DNA from: Ananas comosus
Lineage: Eukaryota; Streptophyta; Magnoliopsida; Poales; Bromeliaceae
Assembly: GCF_001540865.1 (NCBI RefSeq)
Contig: NC_033631.1
Location: 971,532-1,035,531 of the forward strand
Direction of reading: 5' to 3'
DNA length: 64,000 nucleotides
Under the pieces are notes generated by a model. That model worked only from the letters and a program-made list of their open reading frames with translations, was not told the origin of the DNA and did no database searches. Shown in pieces: positions 55,293 through 64,000 of the stretch (positions are counted from its first letter, which is position 1; each line of letters opens with the position of its first letter). The position numbers were made by a program, and so were the translations under genes.

Positions 55293-55360
55293 AATAATGA
55301 GCCTTGTTTGGACCCAAACTGCTTCGATTTTAAAATTTACTAAAATTTGATTTTTGATTT

Positions 55361-56330
55361 CGGATCGGTTTGAACATTTTTTTTTAACAGAACTGAACTG
55401 AAAACCGAATGATCATGTTTTTTTTTAACACTTCTCATCTAAACATTTAGTAGCATTTTGTATTTATGATCAAATCTTGATTATATATCAATACATTTTT
55501 TAAAAAGCTATGTTTATAATTAAATTTTCGTGTGCCTTTTGATAATGATTCAATTTTAAATCTTAAGTTATAAATTAATTCATAAGAAAAAAAGAAAGTT
55601 AAAATTAATTTCCAAATAGAACTAAACCAAATTCGGTTCGATTTGGATCAGTTCTAAGTATAAATCGGTTCCATAAATTATAATTTTTTTTCTTACTAAA
55701 AAATTCGGTTCAATTTAAAATTTTCCTAAAACTGAACCATACGACCTGAACAATATCTCTCATTACTTTATGAATCACCATGGAGGAGGAAGTCTACTAT
55801 GTCACACTTATATCAAATCATCAATAACCAGCAAATCATGTCTCTCTATTTGAGTGAAAAGTATACTAAAAATATTTTTCTAATAACCAGATGAAACGGG
55901 TGAATCTAAGAAGAACAATATGATTGGTTAGAGACACCGTATCAGTATTATAACTGATGCATTCTAAATATTTTACCATAGAGAGCACTCACATTAACCG
56001 TACAATGTCACAACGAGTGCCGCACCCCATAATGGTGTAATATAATGCAACATCTAAAACGTATCCCAAATTCTAATATAATTAGATGTTCTACTCTAAT
56101 TTAAATTCTCTTCAATTTATACCAAACAGTTTTAAACATTTACTCTAATCTAATTAAGATTTAGTAGCTGCTTGGCCTGGCTGGGCCAAAACATGTTCTT
56201 TTCTGAATTTTTTCCTGTTTGGGAAATGCTACTACGTTTTGATAATTGATATAAGCTAAATGCCGGTGGACAATGTTATCATATAAGCTCAGTTTCGTAC
56301 CTTATGCCGTATGAAAAAACGGAAAGTAAG
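55361..56330. other. Intergenic, no gene
   Basis: 55370-55745 has GATTTCGGATCGGTTTGAAC, ACCGAATGATC and TTCGGTTCGATTTGGATC motifs like a hAT-type GGTT/AACC-rich MITE, without clear ends. The rest is AT-rich with nothing recognised. Confidence 0.4.
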
Positions 56331-56343
56331 AACTTTTTACCTA

Positions 56344-56499
56344 CCGACCGTCTCTAGAGCAAGTGGTAAGGAATTTGGTGGTTGGTATCCGAGGCTCAAG
56401 TTTGAATCCTAGTTGATTCATATTTCTAGATAAGTTTATTTTTAAATGAAATAAACGAAACGGATAGCGTGTTACGTATCAGTCAAAAGAAAAAAAGAA
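56344..56499 (+). mobile_element. SINE at the edge of the CAP-H 5' copy
   Basis: Head CCGACCGTCTCTAGAGCAAG, tail AAACGGATAGCGTGTTACG, poly(A). TSD AACTTTTTACCTA (56331-56343) and AACTTTTTACTTA (56500-56512), one mismatch. Its tail is the same as the fragment at 48744-48790. Confidence 0.8.
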
Positions 56500-57540
56500 A
56501 ACTTTTTACTTAAATGTATTTTTTAAAAAGACTAAATTACTCCTGTATTATTTTAAAAATTCTTAACCCTATCTTCATTCACCTTAAAGCAAGTATATAT
56601 TCTCCCTCTCTCTTCTTTAACGGCGGCGGAGGCCGCGGCGGAGGCGGAGTGGTGCGGGCGCCGTCGTCGTCGTCTCCGTCCATGTAGGGTTTGGGTTTCA
56701 CCGGAGAGGAGGTGTGGTGGTGGAAACCCTAGCGCGAGAGAGAGCGCGGAGAGGGAGGAGAGAGTGTGCATGATTTTGAGTGTAACGGTTACATTGGATA
56801 TATATAGGTTGTGAGAATGTATTGTGGGTCCATGAAATGGTGGGGTACCCGGTATAATTTGGTTTTGGTTTCCGACCATTTGATTCGGTTTGAAACACGA
56901 GTTTGGTGAAGAGTGCCTAGACCTGGCAATCTCCACCCATACCTGCAGGTGCCCGCGGGTTACTCGCAAATTTGCGGGTATGGATACCAACATTTCAAAC
57001 CCAAAAAATTACGGATAAAATGGGTGGGTACCCATTAAGTTGTGGATATTTTGGGTAACTCACGAGTACCCACGGATACCCGCACATATATTTTTTAATT
57101 AAAATACATATATTTTTATTTATCCATTCTAAAAATTCTAACCCTAATTTCTTATCGCATCTTTTATATTACGAAATCTTTTTGTTTTAAGACTTTAAAT
57201 ATTTCTATTGTATGTTATGATATTTTAAATAATGAATTATGTTATATTTTTAAAACTTATATGTATGTATTTGCATTTAAAAAATATAAAAGAAAAAAGA
57301 AAAAAATTGCGGATAACCCGCATACCCACCCGCCCACTCGCGGGCGGGTATGGATAAAGATGTTGGCTACCCAAAAATTTGAGGGCAAATTTTACCATGC
57401 CCAAGTAACCCGCGGGTACAATGACCCGCCCGCGGATTACCCAAGCCGTCCGTTTGCCAGGTCTAAGAGTGACAAAACCGCCACTCAGGCTTCTTGGATT
57501 GGGGGCGGGCCGGTTTGTTTTGGGGCCGGGCCCTGAACCA
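56500..57540 (-). pseudogene. Second copy of the CAP-H promoter and first codons, split by hAT
   Basis: 56570-56910 and 57466-57535 are colinear with 48850-49290, covering first codons, leader, TATATATA region and upstream DNA (CGGGCCGGTTTGTTTTGGG). A hAT element interrupts it at 56918-57465. It is not followed by any other CAP-H exon. Confidence 0.75.
56918..57465. mobile_element. hAT-like element, same family as 53403-54374
   Basis: Ends TAGACCTGGCAATCTCC and CCGTTTGCCAGGTCTA. TSD AGAGTGCC (56910-56917) and AGAGTGAC (57466-57473), seven of eight. Subterminal CCCGCGGGTTACTCGC and GCGGGCGGGTATGG repeats flank an AT-rich centre. Confidence 0.85.
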
Positions 57541-58199
57541 ACCCACTTTGTGGGGAGCGTCTAACTTTTATTATGCTATCAATAGTAACAAGCGCTTGAT
57601 GCTACTAAGTTTTTCTTCGTTAAATCTATTCTTGTTAGATTATATAAATTCAATCAACCACCACTCACTCAACTCTAGGGTATCATTTTCTTCCTAACTA
57701 GACATTTCTTCATCCAAGGGCCGAAAACTTGTGCTATTAATAGTATAATAGTCTAGTTCTCTCGCTATATATACAGAAGTGATCAAAATGGTAGATCTAA
57801 CGGTAAAAAAATCTACAAGCACCAAGTAGCCGTACTCTCTCTCTTTATATATAGACACGCACATTAATCATGTTGGCATGCGTGCAATATCAAAACGCTG
57901 GAGAGAGATCATGGAGTAGTAACATCTACTAGTGTGTGAAATATTAAGTCTAATTACACTTAGCTATAAAATAGTTTTACTAATTTCAACACTACTTTTA
58001 TTTTTTTTAAAGTTCCGTAATTTAGCTTATTTGCTAGGATTAAGAAATTGATCGATCAACCATGCACTAACAAATAGAAGTTAAACAAGAGCTCCTCTCT
58101 CATGATCAAACTTTTGCTTTTACTAGTTCTTAATATTAGAGCCATATATATAGAATTGATTGTATAGTATTATTTGTAGGCCTATTTTTTCTAATTGAA
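57541..58199. other. Intergenic, no gene
   Basis: 57728-57760 (GTGCTATTAATAGTATAATAG) looks like one end of the fold-back MITE family next to an AT repeat. Otherwise nothing recognised. Confidence 0.4.
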
Positions 58200-58990
58200 G
58201 TTTTATCATGCCACTAATTAAATGGACATAAATTTTGATTACAATTATCAAGCGATGTGTTTAGTCCTTTTTTTTTTTTTCGGCCCTATTTATTCGCATT
58301 CATTGTTTCTTCATGCTTCTCAAGCTAGACATACCAAAAGATATGATAATAAACTGTTGCCTCATATTTCTCTTGTGAGATTGTATAAATTAATTAACAT
58401 ACATGCTTCTTAGGTGCATTTATATGCCATAAGTTATGATCTTGTTCTTAAATTTCAAGAGAGAGAGCCATGCATCATTATGTTTACTGTTTGAGATATT
58501 GGAGAAATAACAAATTATCTTACCCTTCATTTTTGACTAAGTACCATTATACTGTAATTTTTCCTTCTACAGATTAATAAAATATTATGAAAATCAATTC
58601 AAAACAAATATAACAGGTAAATAAAAATTATTTGAGTACTAAAAAAATCTAGTTAATTGAAAACTGTTGTGATTTATCATTACTTACTTAATATTTTGAA
58701 TATTTAATAATAACTTACTAATTATCCTTCCTATAGCCAAACGGTAGGTTGCTACTTAACTTGGAGTGTTTTTGTTAGGGATGAAGTGAGCGGTGTGAAG
58801 TAAGCTGAAGGAACCAATTCAGCTGTTTGGTTTGTCCTAAGTTGACGAGGTCCAAATAAGATTCAGCTCTAAAGCCTAAGTTTTCCACTTTGTCAATAGA
58901 TAAACACTTATTCCGTTCTCCAATAAAAATATAGTTGGTATAGATACTAGTCAGGCAATCGTTATCTTAAATATTTAGGATCTTTTTTCG
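58200..58990 (+). repeat. Dispersed repeat copy 3
   Basis: Colinear with 49985-50880: GACATACCAAAAGATATGAT, TCTCTTGTGAGATTGTATAA, CTGTTTGAGATATTGGAG and AACGGTAGGTTGCTACTTAAC. Confidence 0.65.
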
Positions 58991-60453
58991 AAGAGACGGC
59001 AGGAGAAGAGGATAGTTATATAGGCAAAACCTTAACTATAGAAAAAAGCTCTAAAAGTAAGATTTTGACTCTTGCGAGCCGCGCCAGCACGCTCGAACCG
59101 CCAGGCACAAGGCAACAACATGTCTCCATCTTTATTTCCATTTTTCAAACCATAATCTCTAAACTATGTATATTTGAATTTCAATTTTCTTTATTTTTGT
59201 AATCTTAAACCTTTTTGTATCAATTCTTAATCATCTCCCAACTACAGTGTAATAAGAGCTAAATGAAATTGCAATTCTAGTTTTGTACATTCTCTTCCTT
59301 TTCAACAATTATAATTGTATATTTCTTGATCTTTTGGAGAATATAAGAGAAATATATGCATGACCTCTCTAACTTTGAACAAAATTGCACTTAACCATCA
59401 AAACTTTAAAAAATTAAAGAAACAAAAAAAAGCCGTTGTTCATATAATTAGTAATTTTAGTCAAATGAATTGAGGAATTTATCATATTGACGGGTGATTT
59501 CATCAAAATTAATAATTTTAATGACCTTTTAATAATAAAATTTGACTAATCAATAGTTGAGTAACAGAGTCAGTAAAATTTTATAAAGTATTTAAATTAA
59601 CCAAGTATGATAACTAACAATTTTAAAAAAAAATGTTTGAGGGGCTCTCAATCCACAGAATAAAAGTTGAGGGGTCTATTTAGATAGCCCATAGTTAAGG
59701 GTATAGTTAAGGGTTTTTATACATGTTTAGTCTTTTTTCTATATTTTTAAAGTTTGGACGGCTCAATGGAATCTTGGTAAAGTCTTTTTTCTGTTTAAAT
59801 GTCATATTGACTGGTCATCTTATTTTTTATCTCTCTTTTATTTTATTTTTTTTTTATAAAATAAGAATTTACATGATGATGATACCATATCAAGAAATTG
59901 CTATCTTGTTGTGCCTGTTACATGACGATGCATGGATTTTTGGGTCTATAACCTGGTATTAGATATCAACATGAAGGATGGACCCCTTCTGCCCCAAATG
60001 AGCTTTTTATTCTTCGTTGTTCTTCATTATGTTCAAAGGTTGAATGTGCTTTCCGAATTCTAAAAACCGGTTTATGATTTTGACTGCACAATCTTTCTTC
60101 TCTTTCTCTACTCAATTGGATCTCCATTAGTAGACGCCGTTAGAAAATTATGAAATTGGAGCATTTTGAAGCTTAAATAGCGGATCATGTTCAACGATAT
60201 CAATCATTGATATGAATACCCTTTTACCGGAAACTATGTAAAAGTATGCGCCCTCCGTTCACTTTTAGAAGTATTCTAGCTTTATTTAAAAAGAAATGTA
60301 AGACTTTAGTTGTGATTGCTAGTAGAGGATGGTGCACGCCCCTAAAAAAGTGGGGCAGGAAAGTATTCACTTTTGCTTCAATAAGTGATAAGTTGTTCTC
60401 CATATTGTACTGATTATTCTATAGTCCCACTAAAAAAAGGAGAAGTACTACAT
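58991..60453. other. Intergenic, nothing recognised
   Basis: AT-rich, with no supported reading frame, RNA gene or repeat ends. A short TATAGTTAAGGGTTTTTATA direct repeat occurs near 59692-59720. Confidence 0.4.
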
Positions 60454-60671
60454 CTAGGGGTGGAAACGAGCCGAGCTCGAGCGAGCTTATCTCGGCTCAA
60501 ATTCGGCTTGAAATTAATTTCGAGCCTAAATTTAAGCTCAAGCTTAGATTGAAATTAATTCGAGCCGAGCTCGAGCGAGCCTAATTTTGAGTCGAGCGAG
60601 CTCGAGCCCTAAACGAGCCGCTTGTAATTCTCAACATCATACGATCAATAGTTTAATTTGTATAGAACATT
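60454..60671 (+). mobile_element. Left part of a GAGCTCG hAT-like element, cut at a single N
   Basis: Starts TAGGGGTGGAAACGAGCCG and matches 1-230 to the ACATT before the N at 60672. What follows the N is unrelated, so the element was cut by a contig join. Confidence 0.7.
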
Positions 60672-60672
60672 N

Positions 60673-61769
60673 ATGAGTTAAATTAATCATTTTATATTTT
60701 TTATATTATTTGGTAAAATATTTCTTTGGGGAAGACATTTCTGCATAATGCACTCTTGGAGGGATATATTTATAAATGCAAAAATATCATTTTACTTATC
60801 CGCTGTTAAAAAATAAACCGCCTCTAACGATAACAAACTAGAGGGTAAATTTATATGAATATCACTGGACTTTTGTAGGGATAAAAATAAAAATTTTAAC
60901 TTATAAAAATAAAAAATTTAACTTTATAGGGATATATTTGCTATTCGATATGTTTACAGAGACTCAGAGAGCTGTATGCAATTAATCCATTTTTTTAATA
61001 GCACTATTTAAATAACACTATTAAATAATAGAACAAGACCATATTTGCCGTAAGCATCTATTTCAAGTCATATTCTCTAGAAGGTACCTAAATTTAAAAT
61101 TTGATATTTGATCTTAGCATTCATTTATTATTCTTATTATTGTTATTTTTTATTAATCCTGTTGGCATGTAGCATCAATTCATTCTTAAAATCTAATCTA
61201 GTATATAGTTTAAGATTTTTAAGAACATATTTATGCAAGTGATCAAGGACTACTTTACTATTGACAATATACGTTGGATATGTAAGATCAAATTGAAGCA
61301 TACTTGTTGGATACCAAATGCTATGACACAAGATGATATACTTCCACTTGCCAAAAATAGAAGGTTGGTATACAATTTGTCTATAGTTTTTTTTATTCTT
61401 TTTTTCTTTTCTTTTTTTTGATGCACATAAAAGCCAATAGAGGATAGAAGAGTAAAATGTTATGTCACCATACGAAAAAGAGGATTCACTCTCCTATAGA
61501 ATAGCTTTACTAATTTCTACACTATAAATTTTTTTTCCAGTTATGTAAAATTAGCTTGTTTGAGAGTACTAAAAAATTGATTAATGAAATTATACAAGAG
61601 CTTCTCTAGTCACATGATCAAACTTTGTTTTTACTAGTTCTAGAGCACTCTAGGTTAGTACCGATCATCAATTTTTCGATGCAATTACAACAACAAAAAG
61701 ACCATAGTTCTAGAGGAACGTAGTATTGATTGTACAGTATTAGTAAGTACAGTATTATTTAATTGAAGG
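60673..61769. other. Intergenic, nothing recognised
   Basis: AT-rich DNA with no supportable gene. 60700-60960 contains GGGATATATTT-type repeated motifs only. Confidence 0.4.
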
Positions 61770-62080
61770 TCTATCATGCAACTAAAATGTGGACATTATT
61801 CATGGTTTCTTCATGCTTGTCTCAAAGTTAAACCAACCAAAAAGATATGACATTGGTTGTTGGTTCATTTTTCTCTCGTGAGATTGTATACATTAAATCT
61901 TAGATGTATTTAAATACCGTAACTTATATCTTATTCTTAAATTTGAAGGAATAGATGCTATATATTATATACTTACTGTTTGAGATGTTGGAGGAGAAAC
62001 AAATTAATGTAACTTTTATTTTTAATTATGTATCATTATGCTATTATTGCTCTTCTGTAGACTGTGATATTAAAAAATTT
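61770..62080 (+). repeat. Dispersed repeat copy 4
   Basis: GGTCTATCATGCAACTAAA, AAAAAGATATGACATTGG, CTCGTGAGATTGTATAC and CTGTTTGAGATGTTGGAGG match copy 2 in order. Confidence 0.6.
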
Positions 62081-62797
62081 TATCCAAAAAATTGTAACAG
62101 TCAAGAACCCAAAATATTTAACGATAACTTTTCAAAAAAGTGTGTTTGTCATGCAATTCAGAACAATTTTCAACAAAAAACAAAACATACACTTTGGTGG
62201 GATCTACCGGTGCTATAAGTCCTATGTTGGACCTTGATAAAATTTTGTGTAATCTTTTAGTTGGAAAACATATGAGCAAACATATATATATATGTCTATA
62301 ATTTTTGGATAAGAAATGGTGAATTAGAAGGGTTAAACTGTAACTTTTGCAAAACGTCAAAAAGAGAATGCGCAAAAGGATTATTATTTCATGTAAGAAA
62401 TTCTAAAATTTTCAAGAACAGAAGGCTCATGTAAACTAGAATCAGGAAGTGTGGACTGAAGTTTTGAAAAATTCTGAGATTTCTATGAATAAAGATACAG
62501 AAGAGAGAACATCGAAGGGGGAGCTCTTCGTAAAAAATTGCGGGATTTATTTATTACATGAAACTACTAAATTCCATTGTGGGAGGGATTTCTTATGTAA
62601 AATAAACCCAGTGTACTGTTATAGTGGAATTGCAATAGCTGAGGGGTTTGTTGTAATTGTCATCAAATTTAAAATCTTTATCATATTTAGCAAATAAAAA
62701 TGAAAAATAATAAGTAATTGCTAATAAAACCAATAACTTTAGTAAAACTTTTATCTTAACTGATATAGCAAGGCAAAATGAATAGATAATTCTTATA

Positions 62798-63016
62798 CTA
62801 ATTAATCTCATAGGACAAGTTGGTATGTGCAGTTACTGAGAATTTGCCATTCGCTCCGATGTCAATAGCTGTAAATTCGGTAGTCGGTCTGGCACCAGTT
62901 GTTTGAATTTCACAATAGAAGCGTTTACAATTTAATTTTTCTATAAACCCATCTTCACAACAAAGGCTAGCAAAATAGAAAAAAAAAATGAAAAATATAT
63001 GTACAATAAGATTCAC
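62798..63016 (-). CDS. Small secreted-type ORF, unrecognised
   Basis: A 72-residue frame: an N-terminal hydrophobic stretch (IFFIFFFYFASLCC) like a signal peptide, then EDGFIEKLNCKRFYCEI, ARPTTEFTAIDIG and ANGKFSVTAHTNLSYEI. Composition after the hydrophobic part is balanced and coding-like in very AT-rich surroundings. The phrase ANGKFSV resembles beta-strand turns of pollen Ole e 1/extensin-like domains, but I cannot assign a family. It may be an exon relic of a larger gene. No TATA or splice partner is clear. Confidence 0.3.
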   Translation of the reverse strand: MNLIVHIFFIFFFYFASLCCEDGFIEKLNCKRFYCEIQTTGARPTTEFTAIDIGANGKFSVTAHTNLSYEIN

Positions 63017-63161
63017 TAATGAAGAAAAAAAGTATTACAATTGACTCATCTTCTCCAATAAAATAGCTTTCATTTGAACCTTCTTTCGGAATCATTTTTA
63101 GCCGTCACTTTGTCTTCTACATTCTCTTTTTCTCCGTTAACCCGTCCACTAGGGGCGTACA

Positions 63162-64000
63162 TAGGGCTGGCAAACGAGCGAGCCGGCTCGCGTTCGACTC
63201 GCGTTCGGCTCGAAATTCGGCTCGCTCGAGCTCGGCTCGAAATTAGATGAGCCGAGCTTGAACAAAAAAAAAAGCTCGAAATTTATTTCAAGCCGAGCTT
63301 GAGTATTATTTCTTCTCGCGTCTATTGGCCCTCGAGACAAGAACTCGAATATATAATTTTATATATATTAAGTATTCATATAGTAATATATCATATAGAT
63401 AATATATATATATGCCAATGAGGTACCTAAGTTTAGTTAAATGAGGGCAATATTCTGACCATCAGAAACAAAACTGAATTATGCCAACAAAAAATAAAAT
63501 TTTTACTAATTTACATATCCTCATTCCTACTCTTTTCTTTACAGAGCCATTACAATTCCTAAAGTATACACTCTCATCTCTCCACTCAATTCGGCTCAAC
63601 TTAAGCCACAAGTTAATAGTATACAGATGACAGCAGCCACCGCATGTTGCTAATTTACCTCGCATTAATTGTGTCTTGAAAAATCATACAGAAATATTTA
63701 CAAGGTATGAAAATTTATTATTATGTATAAAATTTTGATTTTAGTTATATATAATTAGATAGTTTAATCTAATATTTGTCTATATAATTTATTCATTTTT
63801 TGACCGCATAGGTGAAAAAGAATAATATGGAAATTGAAGGCGGAAGAGAAGACATGCGAAGCTGAAAAGATTAGATATTCAACTCGTAAATTATTTTTCT
63901 TTATATTATAATACCGTATTTCATATAATTATTTTGTATCTTGAACTATTAGATATATTTTTGTATCAAATTATAAATAATGTTCTATACAAATTAAACT
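63162..64000 (-). mobile_element. GAGCTCG hAT-like element, reverse, running off the window
   Basis: Starts TAGGGCTGGCAAACGAGCG, the reverse complement of the end at 982. The last bases (GTTCTATACAAATTAAACT) are the reverse complement of 60651-60668, so the window ends inside this element. Confidence 0.7.

Larger units (their letters stand above)
51865..55360 (-). pseudogene. Decayed Ty3/gypsy polyprotein (RT, RNase H, integrase)
   Basis: Minus-strand order 55360 to 51865. RT start PNKAHYCMSPKEHEKLNHQV and TPKKDGTWRICIDSQAINRI; RT core FVVVYFDDILVHSRH; RT end FYGLASFYRRFI; RNase H link LIGCMKRGEFSWTPKPEQGK and FILNFDHEALKYI; integrase zinc finger HFGKEKT..CCTCQTCRGK; integrase core NPQTNEQTEVVNRTL; integrase end AYKEAAYQHRFTKVFDKGDF. 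Frames shift and stop many times. It is interrupted by a hAT element (53403-54374) and a SINE (55129-55292). No LTRs resolved. Confidence 0.85.

Noticed and set aside
1..64000. CRISPR arrays, bacterial operons or a prophage
   Set aside because: Spliced genes, plant repeats and plant gene families show this is plant nuclear DNA; no regularly spaced repeat-spacer structure is present.

Overview
The window is nuclear DNA of a flowering plant. Spliced genes with GT-AG introns, a GC-rich 5'-biased LRR gene, plant-specific families (AG peptide, STIG1-like, NILR1-like) and dense plant transposons point to a monocot, probably a commelinid. A bromeliad such as pineapple is a guess the sequence alone cannot prove. 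It is a draft assembly: N runs lie at 11801-12198 and 53629-53658, and single-N joins at 31377, 48743 and 60672. At least two joins show artefacts: a 98-bp exact duplication around 31377 and a repeated gene 5' end around 48743.

Layout. 1-5.4 kb: a hAT-like repeat, a CACTA element, an AG-peptide gene (1966-2166, -) with a duplicated start region, and a STIG1-like gene (4544-4966, -), both with TATA boxes. 5.4-16 kb: no intact gene; MITEs, tRNA-derived SINEs with clear target-site duplications (TSDs), a duplicated first-exon fragment of a D-cysteine desulfhydrase gene split by two hAT elements, a solo LTR and a palindrome array. 16.0-18.3 kb: a NILR1-like LRR receptor gene that ends after its transmembrane segment, without a kinase. 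18.4-31.2 kb: four Helitron-like elements, fold-back MITEs, a Ty1/copia remnant, a TRIM fragment and other repeats. 31.4-48.7 kb is the gene-rich core: D-cysteine desulfhydrase (31428-36684, +), a PLPBP/YggS-type PLP-homeostasis protein (38087-41624, +) and condensin subunit CAP-H (42230-48566, -), with MITEs or a TRIM in their introns. 48.7-64 kb: copies of the CAP-H 5' region, a decayed Ty3/gypsy pol with hAT, MULE-type and SINE insertions, a dispersed repeat in four copies and more hAT-like GAGCTCG repeats.

The genes do not form a functional cluster. Two neighbours (D-cysteine desulfhydrase and PLPBP) both concern pyridoxal phosphate, which is probably coincidence. The main story is structural: TSD-defined nested insertions allow a relative chronology, and several host genes carry duplicated, frameshifted or truncated ends beside those insertions. 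I saw no clearly new biological system. The most unusual items are the kinase-less receptor beside a Helitron, the CAP-H promoter/5' copies, the near-perfect 118-bp-arm palindrome and the three-level nested insertion.
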